NCBI RefSeq assembly: GCF_020982545.1
Contig: NZ_JAJKLK010000001.1
Coordinates: 1,054,001-1,118,000, forward strand
Direction of reading: 5' to 3'
From: Streptomyces sp. MNU76
GTDB lineage: Bacteria > Actinomycetota > Actinomycetes > Streptomycetales > Streptomycetaceae
Length of the DNA: 64,000 nt
Under the pieces are notes generated by a model, which saw only the letters and a list, made by a program, of their open reading frames with translations, was not told the origin of the DNA and searched no databases. This document shows, in pieces, positions 33,748 to 44,581 of the stretch (positions within the stretch are counted from its first letter, which is position 1; each line of letters opens with the position of its first letter). Made by a program: the position numbers and the translations under genes.

Positions 33748-36700
33748 ATGGCCCAGCAGCCGCCCCTCCTCCGCGATGTCATCGACATCAAGGAGTCCAT
33801 CTCCACCTCGGACTTCGTGCTGTCCCTTGCCGAGGCGACGACACCCGAGGGCGCCCGGCACGCGCTCAAGGACTACGTCGTCACCGAGCGGCTGCTGGAG
33901 AACTTCGACGAGGCGCTGGCCCTCATCAAGTCCGCGCTGGACGGGCACCGTTCCAAGGCGGCGTATCTGCACGGCTCGTTCGGTTCCGGTAAGTCGCACT
34001 TCATGGCCGTGCTGTACGCACTGCTCAGCGGTGACCCGGCCGCCCGTTCCCGCACCGAGTTCGACCCGGTGCTGACCAAGCACGAGTGGCTGAGCACGGA
34101 CGGCAAGAGGTTCCTGCTCGTGCCGTACCACATGCTCGGCGCGAAGGCCCTGGAACAGCGCGTCCTCGGCGGGTACGTGCACCACGTCAAGAAGCTGCAC
34201 CCGGAGGCCCCGACCCCGCAGGTCTACCGGACCGACTCCCTCTTCGCGGACATCCGCGCCATGCGCGCCAACATGGGCGACGAGGCCGTCATCCGGGGTC
34301 TCGGCACCGGCGTGGACGACGATGACGAGGACGAGTGGGGCGAGGGCTTCGCCTGGACCCCGCAGCTTCTCGACACCGCGCTCGCCGCCGAGGAGAACCA
34401 CGAGGCGGGCACCGCGCTCAACCTCACCAACCCCTCCGCACCGGCCGAGCTGCGGGCCAAGCTCGTCAACGACGCCGGCACCACCCTCCTCCCCGGCTTC
34501 ACCAGGAACGCCGCCGAGGACGAGCACGGCTTCATCTCCCTGGATGCCGGTCTGTCCGTCATCGCCGAGCACGCCAAGTCGCTCGGCTACGACGGGCTGA
34601 TCCTGTTCATGGACGAGCTGATCCTGTGGCTCGCCACCCTCATCCACGACCAGAAGTTCGTCGCCCGCGAAGCCAGCAAGATCACGAACTTCGTGGAGGG
34701 CGGCGACGCCCGCCGCGCCATCCCCGTCGTGTCGTTCATCGCCCGCCAGCGCGACCTGCGCGAGCTGGTCGGCGAGGAGGTGTCGGGTGCGGCCGAGTCG
34801 TCCATCCAGGACACCCTGAACCTGGCCTCCGGCCGGTTCGACAAGATCACCCTGGAGGACCGCAACCTCCCGCAGATCGCCCACGCGCGTCTCCTCAAGC
34901 CCAAGAACGACGAGGCGGCCCAGCAGGTCGACGCGGCCTTCGAGCAGACCAAGCGGGTCGGCCCGCAGGTCTGGGACACCCTGCTCGGCTCGGAGAAGGG
35001 CACCACCGGCGCGGACGCGGAGTCGTTCCGGCTGACGTACCCCTTCTCGCCGGCGTTCATGGACACCCTCGTCCACATCTCGTCCGCGCTGCAGCGCTCC
35101 CGCACCGGTCTGAAGCTGATGGGGCAGCTTCTCGCCGACCACCGCGACGAGATCCGCCTCGGACAGCTCGTCCCCGTCGGCGACCTCTACCCGGTGATCG
35201 CGGAGGGCGGCGACAAGCCGTTCACCGACAGCCTGAAGGTCGTCTTCGAGGCCGCCGACAAGCTCTACAAGACCAAGCTGCGCCCCTACCTGCTCAGCTC
35301 GTACGACATCACCGAGGACGACGTCGAGCAGTACCGCAACCGGCCCGAGTCCCTCACCGACCCGAAGCGGCTGGGCGGCTGCCGGATGTTCGTCGGCGAC
35401 AACCGGCTCGTCTGCACGCTGCTGCTGTCCGCACTCGCGCCCAGCGTGCCCGCGCTGTCCGAGCTGACCATCCGGCGGCTCGGCGCGCTCAACTACGGGT
35501 CGGTCCTCGCGCCCATCCCGGGTGCCGAGGTCGGCATCATCAAGAACAAGGTCGCCGAATGGGCGGCCAGGTTCCCCGAGATCAAGGAGACCGGCACCGA
35601 CGCCAACCCCGGCGTACGGCTGGAGCTGTCGGGCGTCGACGTGGACTCCGTCATCGCCAACGCCCAGGTCAACGACAACCCCGGCAACCGGGTCGCGCTC
35701 GCCCGCCGCCTGCTGTCCGAGGAACTGAGCGTCGAACACGGCCAGTTGAGCGACCAGCTCAGCTTCACCTGGCGCGGCACCGCCCGCACGGCCGAGATCG
35801 TCTTCGGGAACGTCGCCGACGAGGACGAACTGCCCGACCACGACCTGATGCCGCAGGAGGAGGGCCGCTGGCGCATCGCCATAGACCTCCCCTTCGACGA
35901 GGGCGAGTGGGGCCCGGTCGAGGACGTCAACCGCATCCGGCGGCTGCGTGAGCGGCAGCAGGGCGAGCGGTCCCGTGTCGTCGCCTGGCTGCCGGCCCAT
36001 CTGTCGGCGCAGCGCTTCGCCGACTTCCGGCGCCTCGTCGTCATCGACAAGGCCCTCGCCGACGAGCACCGCTTCGACACCCAGTACGCCGGCCACCTCA
36101 ACGCCGACAACCGCAGCCGCGCCAAGGGTCTCCTGGAGACCCAGCGCGAGGCACTGCTCAAGCAGGTCAAGGGCGCCTTCAAGCAGGCGTACGGACTCGC
36201 CCAGAAGCAGGCCGCCGACGTCGTCCCCGACTTCGACGACCACCTCGTCGCGCTGCCCGACGTCGACGGTCTCACCCTGTCCTTCGGGCAGAGCCTGCAC
36301 GACGGCATCCGGCACGTCGCGGGCAGGCTGCTCGCCCACCAGTACCCGGCCCATCCCGACCTCGATCCCGACGCCACCGGCACCGCCGTGAAGCCGGCCG
36401 ACACCAAGAAGGTGTTCGCCCACGTCCGCGCCGCCGCCGAGGCGCGCGACGGGCGGGTGGAGGTCCCGGCCGCCGACCGCAGGCTCATGCAGCGGATCGC
36501 CGGGCCGCTGCGGCTCGGGCAGCAGAAGGAGGCGTACTTCGAGCTGTCCCGCTACTGGGCCGACCACTTCCGGCAGCTCGCCAGCTCCCAGGGCGTCACC
36601 GGGGACCTGTCCCTGATCACGCTCACCGACTGGACCGACAAGCCCGACCCGCGCGGCCTGCCCGACTTCCTCGCCCGGCTCGTCGTCGCCGCCTTCGCCG

Positions 36701-37635
36701 AGATGGACGACCGGGTGTGGGTGCGCGTCGGCACCGTCCTCGACCCCGCGCCCGAGCTGTCCGCGATCAAGGACCATGACGCGCTGCGCAGCCAGCCGCT
36801 GCCCGCCGAGTCGGACTGGGACACGGCCCGGCAGCGCTTCGAGACGGTCTTCGGGCAGAAGGCTCCCGCCCTGCGGCGCGGCCGGATGGTCAACCAGTTC
36901 GCCCGCCAGATCATCGAGGCCGCCCGCGCCCACCGGGACCACACGGCCGACCTGGTGCACCAGCTGGAGGCCCACGCCGCCTTCCTCGGCCTCGACCAGA
37001 CCGCCGACACCGGGCGGCTCCCGCTCGCCCGGCGCTCCCTGGAACTCCTGGACGCCCTCACGGCGGAGGCCGGCAAGGGCGCGGCCGGGGCGAAGAAGAC
37101 CGTGGAGGCCCTCGCCGCCTTCGACCTGGGCGAGACCAGCGCCGACCGGTACGGCACCTCCATCAAGCAGGCCCGCGGTGTCGCGGAGGCCGTCGCCTCA
37201 GCGCCCTGGAGCACCCTCGAACTCGCGAAGGGACTCGGCCCCGAGGGCGCGGCCCTGCTCGACTCGCTGCGCAACGTCGCCCGAGACGACCAGCGCACCG
37301 CGGACCTGCGTGACGCCCTGGCCCGTACGCAGCGCGAGGTCGTCGCCCTCGTGAAGCGCAGCCAGGCCGCGGCCCAGCCGCCCGCACCCGTCGTCCAGCC
37401 TCAGCCCACGGCGGGCGACCTGTCCCTGGACACGCCGACCAGCGACCCGCGCATCCCGTACGCCCCGCAGGAGAACCCCACACCGGCCTCCTCCGGCAGC
37501 GGCACCGCGCGCACGTCCGGTGGCCGCCGTACGACCGTGGCCCGGGCCGCCGCCGACCTTCAGGCGGAGCTGTCCGAACTGGTCGCCCGCCACCCCGACG
37601 CGACCATCGAGATCACCTGGAAGGTCGTCGAATGA
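33748..37635 (+). CDS. pglY: PglY, BREX type 2 ATPase
   Basis: 1,295 residues. Walker A is [10 protein letters not shown] (K82) and Walker B is [10 protein letters not shown] (D289-E290), in a BrxC/PglY-type large AAA protein with a long helical C-terminus ending in a Pro/Ala/Gln-rich linker and a short conserved tail ([12 protein letters not shown]). In S. coelicolor, pglY is essential for phage growth limitation, and its P-loop is required. Its ATGA overlap with pglZ shows co-translation. The start is preceded only by a weak purine tract; the divergent toxin-antitoxin pair suggests a separate promoter in 33655-33747. Confidence 0.93.
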   Translation: MAQQPPLLRDVIDIKESISTSDFVLSLAEATTPEGARHALKDYVVTERLLENFDEALALIKSALDGHRSKAAYLHGSFGSGKSHFMAVLYALLSGDPAARSRTEFDPVLTKHEWLSTDGKRFLLVPYHMLGAKALEQRVLGGYVHHVKKLHPEAPTPQVYRTDSLFADIRAMRANMGDEAVIRGLGTGVDDDDEDEWGEGFAWTPQLLDTALAAEENHEAGTALNLTNPSAPAELRAKLVNDAGTTLLPGFTRNAAEDEHGFISLDAGLSVIAEHAKSLGYDGLILFMDELILWLATLIHDQKFVAREASKITNFVEGGDARRAIPVVSFIARQRDLRELVGEEVSGAAESSIQDTLNLASGRFDKITLEDRNLPQIAHARLLKPKNDEAAQQVDAAFEQTKRVGPQVWDTLLGSEKGTTGADAESFRLTYPFSPAFMDTLVHISSALQRSRTGLKLMGQLLADHRDEIRLGQLVPVGDLYPVIAEGGDKPFTDSLKVVFEAADKLYKTKLRPYLLSSYDITEDDVEQYRNRPESLTDPKRLGGCRMFVGDNRLVCTLLLSALAPSVPALSELTIRRLGALNYGSVLAPIPGAEVGIIKNKVAEWAARFPEIKETGTDANPGVRLELSGVDVDSVIANAQVNDNPGNRVALARRLLSEELSVEHGQLSDQLSFTWRGTARTAEIVFGNVADEDELPDHDLMPQEEGRWRIAIDLPFDEGEWGPVEDVNRIRRLRERQQGERSRVVAWLPAHLSAQRFADFRRLVVIDKALADEHRFDTQYAGHLNADNRSRAKGLLETQREALLKQVKGAFKQAYGLAQKQAADVVPDFDDHLVALPDVDGLTLSFGQSLHDGIRHVAGRLLAHQYPAHPDLDPDATGTAVKPADTKKVFAHVRAAAEARDGRVEVPAADRRLMQRIAGPLRLGQQKEAYFELSRYWADHFRQLASSQGVTGDLSLITLTDWTDKPDPRGLPDFLARLVVAAFAEMDDRVWVRVGTVLDPAPELSAIKDHDALRSQPLPAESDWDTARQRFETVFGQKAPALRRGRMVNQFARQIIEAARAHRDHTADLVHQLEAHAAFLGLDQTADTGRLPLARRSLELLDALTAEAGKGAAGAKKTVEALAAFDLGETSADRYGTSIKQARGVAEAVASAPWSTLELAKGLGPEGAALLDSLRNVARDDQRTADLRDALARTQREVVALVKRSQAAAQPPAPVVQPQPTAGDLSLDTPTSDPRIPYAPQENPTPASSGSGTARTSGGRRTTVARAAADLQAELSELVARHPDATIEITWKVVE

Positions 37636-40553
37636 CGGACACCGCCACCGTCGCTCCGGGCGCCGTCCGCCTGAACACCGCGACCGTCACCCAGTACCTG
37701 TCCTCGCAGTCGTCCCTCGCCGCCTCCCTGACACGAGACGGCGGGGGCAGGCGCCGGGTCGTGCTGCTGAGGTCCGCGCCCCAGTGGGACGGTCCCGCAG
37801 AACCTGCCTGGGCCGAGGGGCGGACGGCCGGTGTCGCGGTGGCGCCCTCGCCGCTCGCCGTCCACGAACTCGTCCTCGACCACCTCGCGGGCCGCCGGAC
37901 CGGCCCCGCCGTGCTGGTCGTCCTCACCGACCGGGAGCAGCACGAACTCGACCCGGCGATCCTCGCCCGCGTCCACAAACTGCGCATCGACACCGTCGAC
38001 AGCTGGGACGTCGTCCGGGAGGCGTTCGGCGCCCGGCAGATCGACCCGCGCCTCAAGGACGTCAACTGGGCAGCCGAAGCCCTGCTCGACGCCACGCCGC
38101 CCGGCGGCTGGCCACCCGTGCCCGGCGGTTGGCTGTCCCGCCAGTACGCCCTCACCGCGCTCACCCAGCGCCGCCTGCGCCTCGGCCGCTACGACACCGA
38201 GGGCGGCGCACGGCGCCCCGGTGACGACCGGCTCGACGCCCAGACCCTGCTGCACTGGTCGACCCGCCCCGGTGCTCCGGAGCGACTCCTCGGGCTGCGC
38301 GGCCCGGAGCGCGCCGGGCTGACCGCCTTCCTCGGCGAGGAGGACCAGGCCGGCCTCGCCGGACGCGCCCTGCTCGCCCTCGCGGACGCCGAGCGGGGCG
38401 CGGACGCCGCAGCCTTCGGACTCGTCTGCGCGGCACTGTGGCAGCACGCCGAGCCCGCCCCCGAGACGTACCAGGCCCGGGGCCGCGCCGAACGCTACTT
38501 CGGCGACCAGCCCCCGGCGGTCGGCGAACAACTCGACGCCCTGGTGACCGTCTTCGGCCGGGCTGCCGAGGAGTACGTGACCACGCTGCTGGCAGCCGGA
38601 CACCGGACCGGTGGCGGCGACGCGGACCAGGCCCGCGAGGCACGCCGGACGTCCGGCACCGTGCTCGACCGGGCGGCCGCGCTGGCGCGCCAGTTCGGTG
38701 CGGAGCCAGCCGTCGGGGCGAGCCCCGTCCTGCGTGGCGGACTCGAGGCCCGGTTCACGGCCGTCGGACGGGCGCTCGCAGCCGGTGACAGGGCCGTGGT
38801 GGCGGACGCCGTCCGGCGCCTGGCGGACCACCGGCTCGCCGCCGAGCCGGAGGAGTCCGCCCGCGTCGAACGCGCCCGCATGGGACAGCGCCTCGCCCGC
38901 TGGCTGCTGACCGACACGCCTGCCGAGAGCCCTACGGTGGCCGACGCCCTACAGCGGCACGTCGCCGATGCCGGCTGGGCCGACCTCGCTCTGGAGCACA
39001 TCGAGGCCGGCGGCGACCCGGACCCCGTCCTCAAGGCCGCCTACGACACCCTCGCCGCACGCGTCCGGGACCGGCGGCGGCAGATCGACGCGTTCTTCGC
39101 GCGCTCCTTGGCCGCCTGGACGCAGGCCGGCACCCAGCCGGGCAGCATGCTCACCGTCGAGACCTTCCTCGACCGGGTGGTCGGACCGGTCGTCCGGCGC
39201 GGGGAGGAACGGCGGTTGCTGCTGCTCGTGCTCGACGGCATGAGTGCGGCCATAGCGAACGAACTCGGTGAGGAACTGCGCCGCTCCTGGGCCGAGTTCG
39301 ATCCGCTGCCCGAGGGCGCTCCACAGCGTCGGGCGATGGCCGCCGCACTTCCCACCCTGACGGCCGTGTCCCGCACCTCACTGTTCGCGGGCACGCTGAT
39401 GAAGGGCACCCAGGCCGACGAGAAGCGGCTCTTCCCCACGCTGAAGCTGTGGGGCGGCGCCCCGGCCGGCGTCTTCCACAAGGACGACCTGCGCGGCGAG
39501 ACCGCGGGCGACACCTTCGGCCCGGCGCTCACGGAGGCGCTCACCGACGGTCGGACGCATGTCGCCGTCGTCCTCAACGCCATCGACGACCGTCTCGCCA
39601 AGGAACAGAAGCTCGGTGACGGGGCCTGGCGGGTCGACGACGTGCCCGGCCTGCGGGACCTGCTGCGGGTGGCGGCGGCCCAGGGCATGGCCGTCGTTCT
39701 CACCAGCGACCACGGCCACGTCGTCGACCGGCACGGAAAGAAGGTCGACACCGCTGTCGAGCCCGCGTCCGCCCGACATCGCCTGCCCGTCGGCGGTCCC
39801 CTCGCCGACCGGGAGATCGCCCTCAGCGGACCGCGCGTGGTGTGGCCCGAGCCCGGCGCGTCCATCGTGGCGCTGTGGGACGCCGACTCCCGCTACACCG
39901 CCCTCAAGGCCGGCTACCACGGCGGGGCCTCGCTCGCCGAGGTCACCATCCCCGTGCTCGCCTTCCTGCCGTTCGGGGCGGAACCGCCGAAGGAGTGGCG
40001 GGAGTTGGGAGACCAGCGGCCCCTGTGGTGGGCTCCGGAGGAGGTGGGGAGGGCACCGCTGCCGAGTGAGGCCACCACGCAGCTGCTCGTCGGGGCGGCT
40101 CTCGCTGTGCCGAAGAAGCCGACGGGGAAGTCCCAGAAGAAGCATGCGGATCTCGCGCGAACACACGAGGCCCTCTTCGACGTGGAGCTGACCACCGGGG
40201 GAGACGACTCCCTGCTCACCCCGACCCTCGTCTCCCGGACGGAGGCGCTGGTGAAGGCGCTGCTCGACTCGGAGACGTACCAGGGACAGCTCGGCGGTCT
40301 GGCTCGCAAGCCGCAACAGGAGCAGGTCCACAAGGCGCTCGCCGCCTTGCTCGACGCGGGCGGCACCCTCCCCGTGACCGCGCTCGCCCAGCGCGCCGGC
40401 ATGCCCGTCACCCGGGGCGACGGTTTCGCCGCCGTCCTGCGGCAACTCCTCAACTACGACGGCGTGCAGGTCCTGGAGACCCTGCCGGACGGCCGTACCC
40501 TGCGGCTCCACGAAGCACTGCTGCGCGAGCAGTTCGCCCTCGGAGGCGGCTGA
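37632..40553 (+). CDS. pglZ: PglZ, BREX alkaline-phosphatase-superfamily protein
   Basis: 973 residues. The PglZ domain starts near 520: [16 protein letters not shown] with the metal-ligand D535, and [17 protein letters not shown] with D693-H694-G695-H696, both typical of the alkaline phosphatase superfamily. The N-terminal half is helical and a winged-helix-like end closes the protein. PglZ is the one protein shared by all BREX types; in Pgl it counters PglX toxicity. It overlaps pglY (ATGA). A strong terminator-like hairpin follows its stop, separating it from brxD. Confidence 0.94.
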   Translation: MTDTATVAPGAVRLNTATVTQYLSSQSSLAASLTRDGGGRRRVVLLRSAPQWDGPAEPAWAEGRTAGVAVAPSPLAVHELVLDHLAGRRTGPAVLVVLTDREQHELDPAILARVHKLRIDTVDSWDVVREAFGARQIDPRLKDVNWAAEALLDATPPGGWPPVPGGWLSRQYALTALTQRRLRLGRYDTEGGARRPGDDRLDAQTLLHWSTRPGAPERLLGLRGPERAGLTAFLGEEDQAGLAGRALLALADAERGADAAAFGLVCAALWQHAEPAPETYQARGRAERYFGDQPPAVGEQLDALVTVFGRAAEEYVTTLLAAGHRTGGGDADQAREARRTSGTVLDRAAALARQFGAEPAVGASPVLRGGLEARFTAVGRALAAGDRAVVADAVRRLADHRLAAEPEESARVERARMGQRLARWLLTDTPAESPTVADALQRHVADAGWADLALEHIEAGGDPDPVLKAAYDTLAARVRDRRRQIDAFFARSLAAWTQAGTQPGSMLTVETFLDRVVGPVVRRGEERRLLLLVLDGMSAAIANELGEELRRSWAEFDPLPEGAPQRRAMAAALPTLTAVSRTSLFAGTLMKGTQADEKRLFPTLKLWGGAPAGVFHKDDLRGETAGDTFGPALTEALTDGRTHVAVVLNAIDDRLAKEQKLGDGAWRVDDVPGLRDLLRVAAAQGMAVVLTSDHGHVVDRHGKKVDTAVEPASARHRLPVGGPLADREIALSGPRVVWPEPGASIVALWDADSRYTALKAGYHGGASLAEVTIPVLAFLPFGAEPPKEWRELGDQRPLWWAPEEVGRAPLPSEATTQLLVGAALAVPKKPTGKSQKKHADLARTHEALFDVELTTGGDDSLLTPTLVSRTEALVKALLDSETYQGQLGGLARKPQQEQVHKALAALLDAGGTLPVTALAQRAGMPVTRGDGFAAVLRQLLNYDGVQVLETLPDGRTLRLHEALLREQFALGGG

Positions 40554-40564
40554 GGACATGGCTC

Positions 40565-40597
40565 GGGGTGCCTCGGGCCTTGCCCCTGAGGCACCCC
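40565..40597 (+). terminator. Terminator-like hairpin after pglZ
   Basis: GGGGTGCCTC (40565-40574) and GAGGCACCCC (40588-40597) form a perfect 10-bp stem with a 13-base GC-rich loop, 11 bases after the pglZ stop. No U tract follows. Confidence 0.7.
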
Positions 40598-40854
40598 GGG
40601 TGCTCGACCCCGGGGCCTCCCAGTTGCGGTCGGCCTGTTCGGCGAAGGACTGCCTCGTCTGGTCTCCGTGTCCAGAGCCGCGCCCAGGCAGCGGCGCAGC
40701 AGGGACTCGTCGCCCACGATGAAGAACGGACGTGCCGCCCCTTCGAAGCGGTCCGTGACGCAGCAGGCACACAGTGGGCCCACAGAGTCACGAACCGGGT
40801 ATGACGCGACTTCCTCGAGGCCACAGTGCACAGGGAGATGGAACACTGGTCCCC

Positions 40855-42204
40855 GTGAGCACCACCGGATCCAAGCGCCCCGCCCAGGTCAGCGCGGCTC
40901 GCCGCCGTACCGTCATTGACGCCCTGCGCCGTGGAGCCGTGCCCGAGAGCGGGCTCGACCTGCTCGCGACCGGCCTCGACCGGTTCGAGACGGCCCTGGA
41001 CGCCGAGCTGGACGCCGTGTCGTCCGGGGGGTCCGTGTTCAAGGCCGTACGGGGTGAGTACGGGTCCGGCAAGACGTTCTTCACGCGCTGGCTGGGCGAG
41101 CGGGCCAAGCGCCGCAACTTCGCCGTGGCCGAGATCCAGATCTCGGAGAACGAGACGCCGCTGCACAAGCTGGAGACGGTCTACCGACGGCTCACCGAAA
41201 GGCTCACCACGTCCAGCTTCCCGCCCAGCGCCCTGCGGCCCGTGGTCGACGCCTGGTTCTACGCCCTGGAGGAAGACGCCCTCGCGGCCGGCGCGACCGA
41301 GGAGGAACTGCCCGGCGAGGTGGAGAAACTGCTCGTGGCGCGGCTCGCCGAGGTGTCCCGGCACGCCCCGTCCTTCGCCACCGCGCTGCGCGGCTACCGG
41401 GCCGCCCTCGCGGACGGGGACGAGGCGACCGCCTCGGCCGTCCTGGCGTGGCTCGGCGGCCAGCCGCATGTGGCGGCCTCCGCCCGCAGGTTCGCCGGGG
41501 TGCGCGGCGACCTCGACCATTTCGGTGCCCTCGGTTTCCTGCAGGGCCTCCTCACCGTGCTGCGCGACTCCGGGCACACCGGGCTCTTCGTCGTCCTCGA
41601 CGAGGTGGAGACGCTCCAGCGGGTCCGGTCGGACGCCCGGGACAAGGCGCTCAACTCGCTGCGGCAGCTCATCGACGAGGTGCACTCCGGCCGCTTCCCC
41701 GGCCTGTACCTCGTCATCACCGGCACACCCGCCTTCTACGACGGGCAGCAAGGCGTGCAGCGCCTGGCACCGCTCGCCCAGAGGCTCGCCACGGACTTCA
41801 CCACCGACCCGCGCTTCGACAACCCCCGGGCCGTGCAGATCAGGCTCCCCGGGTTCAACCAGGAGTCCCTGGTCGGACTCGGCCTCACCATCCGTGACCT
41901 GTACGCCGATGCCGCGGCCATGCCTGAACGCGTGCGGACGGTCGTCGACGACGCCTACGTCGCCGACCTCGCGGTGGCCGTCGGCGGAGCGCTGGGCGGG
42001 AAGGTCGGGGTGGCTCCCCGGTTGTTCCTGAAGAAACTCGTCGGGGACGTGCTCGACCGCGTGGACCAGTTCGACGACTTCGATCCCCGGCAGCACTACC
42101 GGCTGACGGTCGCGGGCAGCGAACTCACCGATGTGGAGCGAAACCTCGCCGCCGCGGTCGCCGGCGGCTCCGCGTCGGCCGACGACATCGACCTGGAGCT
42201 GTGA
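40855..42204 (+). CDS. brxD: BrxD, BREX ATP-binding protein (DUF2791)
   Basis: 449 residues. Walker A is GEYGSGKTFF (K73) and Walker B is FVVLDEVETL (D249-E250), followed by LYLVITGTPAFYDGQQG and FNQESLVGLGLTIRDLY, the pattern of BrxD/DUF2791 P-loop proteins of type 2 BREX. The GTG start 40855 gives the family length; an AGGGAG lies further upstream than usual. The 300-bp gap to pglZ with a terminator suggests its own promoter. It overlaps the helicase start (TGATG). Confidence 0.9.
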   Translation: MSTTGSKRPAQVSAARRRTVIDALRRGAVPESGLDLLATGLDRFETALDAELDAVSSGGSVFKAVRGEYGSGKTFFTRWLGERAKRRNFAVAEIQISENETPLHKLETVYRRLTERLTTSSFPPSALRPVVDAWFYALEEDALAAGATEEELPGEVEKLLVARLAEVSRHAPSFATALRGYRAALADGDEATASAVLAWLGGQPHVAASARRFAGVRGDLDHFGALGFLQGLLTVLRDSGHTGLFVVLDEVETLQRVRSDARDKALNSLRQLIDEVHSGRFPGLYLVITGTPAFYDGQQGVQRLAPLAQRLATDFTTDPRFDNPRAVQIRLPGFNQESLVGLGLTIRDLYADAAAMPERVRTVVDDAYVADLAVAVGGALGGKVGVAPRLFLKKLVGDVLDRVDQFDDFDPRQHYRLTVAGSELTDVERNLAAAVAGGSASADDIDLEL

Positions 42205-44405
42205 TGGCGGCGGACGCGGGACTTCCGGCGGGGAGAGGCTCGGGTGGCGAGGACGCCGATGTGCTGGAGCGGCTCGATCCCGTTGTCCTGCATCACATCG
42301 TCAACACACTCGGCTGGCCCGACCTGCGCCCTCTGCAGCGTGCGGCGATCACACCGCTCATGGAGGGACAGGACGCCGTACTCCTGGCTCCGACGGCGGG
42401 AGGCAAGACCGAGGCGGCCTGTTTTCCTCTGCTGTCGGCGATGGCCGAGCAGGGGTGGACCGGTACGTCCGTGCTGTACTTGTGCCCGCTCAAGGCACTT
42501 CTCAACAACCTGGTCGTCCGTGTCGACTCCTATGCCCAGTGGATGGGACGGCGGGCAGCGCTCTGGCACGGTGACACCAAGGAGTCGCAACGGCAGCGCA
42601 TCCGGGCAGAGGCGCCGGACATCCTGCTGACCACGCCCGAGTCACTCGAAGCGATGCTGATCGGCGTGAAGACCGACCATGCACGCCTGTTGGGGAGCGT
42701 GCGGGCCGTCGTCGTCGACGAAGTGCACGCGTTCGCAGGCGATGACCGGGGATGGCACCTGCTCGCCGTGCTGGAACGGCTGGAGCGGGTCACCGGACGG
42801 CCCATTCAGCGCGTCGGGCTCTCGGCGACTGTCGGCAACCCGGCCGAGTTGCTGCACTGGCTGCAAGGGGCCGGAGTCCGCAGTCGCACTGGTCAGGTGG
42901 TTGCCCCCGGAGTGCACCTGCCGACCACGGACGGCAGCGGCCACGGCGCCGAAGCAAGCCCAGAGCCGTCCAACAGGCCGGCGGGCGATGTGGAACTCGA
43001 CTACGTCGGCTCCCTCGACAACGCGGCCAAACTCATTGCCGCGCTGCACAGGGGGGAGAAGCGGCTCGTCTTCTGCGACTCGCGCCGCCAGGTCGAGGAG
43101 CTGGGCGCGGCGCTCCGCGCCCGCGAGGTGACGGTCTTCCTGTCCCACGCCTCGCTCTCCGTCGATGAACGCACCCGTTCCGAGCGAGCGTTCGCCGAGG
43201 CACGCGACTGCGTCATCGTCTCCACGTCGACCCTCGAGCTCGGCATCGACGTCGGTGACCTGGACCGCGTGATCCAGATCGACTCACCGGCCTCCGTAGC
43301 CTCGTTCCTGCAGCGCATCGGCCGCACCGGCCGACGTGCCGGGACCTTGCGGAACTGTCTGTTCCTCACCACCCACAAGAACACACTGCTGCAGGCGGCG
43401 GGCCTGTTGCTGCTGTGGTCGCGGGGCTGGGTCGAACCGGTCGAGCCTCCGCCGGTACCGCGTCACCTGGTGGCCCAGCAACTGCTCGCCGTCACCCTGC
43501 AACAGCACAAGCTCGGCGACCGGTTGTGGGACCGACAGTGGAACGGCCTCGCCCCCTTCGACAAGTCGGCCGCCCCGATCCTGCGCTTCCTGACCGAAGA
43601 GGGCTTCCTCGACAGCGACGGCGGAATGCTGTTCGTCGGCCCCGAGGCGGAACGTCGCTTCGGTAGAAGGCACTTCATCGAACTCACCGCCTCCTTCACC
43701 GCACCTCCGCAGTTCACTGTCCTGTCCGGACGCACGGAGATCGGTCGCACCGACCCGAGCGTGCTCACCGAGGAACGCCCCGGCCCCCGGAGGTTGCTCC
43801 TGGGTGGACGCAGCTGGCAGGTCACCTACATCGACTGGCTGCGCAAACGCGCCTTCGTCGAGCCGGCCGACGGCGGCGGAGTCGCCAAGTGGATGAACGG
43901 TGGCGTCGCCGGACTGTCGTACGCGTTGACGCGTGCCATGCGCGAGGTGCTGCTGGGCGCGAGCCCGCCCGTCTCCCTTACCCGGCGGGCGGAGGCGTGC
44001 CTCGCCGAACAGCGCGAAACCGACGCACCTGACACCGTCCACCCGGGCGGCACGTTGATCACACGCGTCGGTTCCGATGTCCGTTGGTGGACCTGGGCCG
44101 GCTACCGGGCAAACGCCACTCTGGCAGCCACCCTCCAGTCCGTCACCGACCCCCTGCAACGGCCCACCGACAGCTGGCTGCGCCTTCGCGAGAATCTCAG
44201 CCCGGCCGCCTGGCGTACGGCCCGTGAGAACGTCGGCGAGAACCTCGTCCTGCCCGACGTGGACCCCAGGGCCGTACGCGGCTTGAAGTTCTCCGCCGCC
44301 CTTCCGGAACGCCTCGCCGTTGCCACGGTGGCGGCCCGCCTGGCCGACTTCGAGAGCGCCCGTTCGGTGCTCGGCGAGCTGACGCGCTTTCAGTACGACG
44401 GCTGA
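42204..44405 (+). CDS. brxHI: BrxHI, Lhr-like DEAD/DEAH helicase of BREX type 2
   Basis: 733 residues of superfamily 2: Q-like motif DLRPLQRAAITPLMEG, Walker A APTAGGKTEA (K68), TTPESLE (Ib), DEVH (D172), GLSATVGN (III), VSTSTLELGIDVGD (V) and QRIGRTGRR (VI). A C-terminal Lhr-like region follows. This is the helicase that closes type 2 BREX operons. Start choice is ATG 42204 at the TGATG junction with brxD (GTG 42201 is also in frame). Stop TGA at 44403-44405. Confidence 0.92.
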   Translation: MAADAGLPAGRGSGGEDADVLERLDPVVLHHIVNTLGWPDLRPLQRAAITPLMEGQDAVLLAPTAGGKTEAACFPLLSAMAEQGWTGTSVLYLCPLKALLNNLVVRVDSYAQWMGRRAALWHGDTKESQRQRIRAEAPDILLTTPESLEAMLIGVKTDHARLLGSVRAVVVDEVHAFAGDDRGWHLLAVLERLERVTGRPIQRVGLSATVGNPAELLHWLQGAGVRSRTGQVVAPGVHLPTTDGSGHGAEASPEPSNRPAGDVELDYVGSLDNAAKLIAALHRGEKRLVFCDSRRQVEELGAALRAREVTVFLSHASLSVDERTRSERAFAEARDCVIVSTSTLELGIDVGDLDRVIQIDSPASVASFLQRIGRTGRRAGTLRNCLFLTTHKNTLLQAAGLLLLWSRGWVEPVEPPPVPRHLVAQQLLAVTLQQHKLGDRLWDRQWNGLAPFDKSAAPILRFLTEEGFLDSDGGMLFVGPEAERRFGRRHFIELTASFTAPPQFTVLSGRTEIGRTDPSVLTEERPGPRRLLLGGRSWQVTYIDWLRKRAFVEPADGGGVAKWMNGGVAGLSYALTRAMREVLLGASPPVSLTRRAEACLAEQRETDAPDTVHPGGTLITRVGSDVRWWTWAGYRANATLAATLQSVTDPLQRPTDSWLRLRENLSPAAWRTARENVGENLVLPDVDPRAVRGLKFSAALPERLAVATVAARLADFESARSVLGELTRFQYDG

Positions 44406-44507
44406 ATCGGAAAGCCGCCAAGGCTGCTTCGATCCGGACGGTTGAGGCTACCCCGTCCCTGTGACTGCTTCGGTACTACGGAAAGGCGAAGGCCTCCCGG
44501 TCTACGC

Positions 44508-44541
44508 GACCACAGTGGTCAAAGCCGCGTCCGCAGCGGAC
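44508..44541. other. Two 13-bp palindromes after brxHI
   Basis: GACCACAGTGGTC (44508-44520) and GTCCGCAGCGGAC (44529-44541) are perfect odd-centred palindromes sharing a central A, 8 bases apart, between the convergent brxHI and membrane-protein genes. Stems are too tight to be ordinary terminators. They could be protein-binding sites. Confidence 0.45.
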
Positions 44542-44581
44542 GGTGCTTGAGCGGGGTCCAGCAGCCCGCCGCGCCTTCTGC

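Noticed and set aside
33376..36975. A 1,199-codon minus-strand frame across pglY
   Set aside because: Antisense shadow of pglY; Leu/Val/Gly/Asp-rich with no domain, and the plus strand has full BREX motifs.
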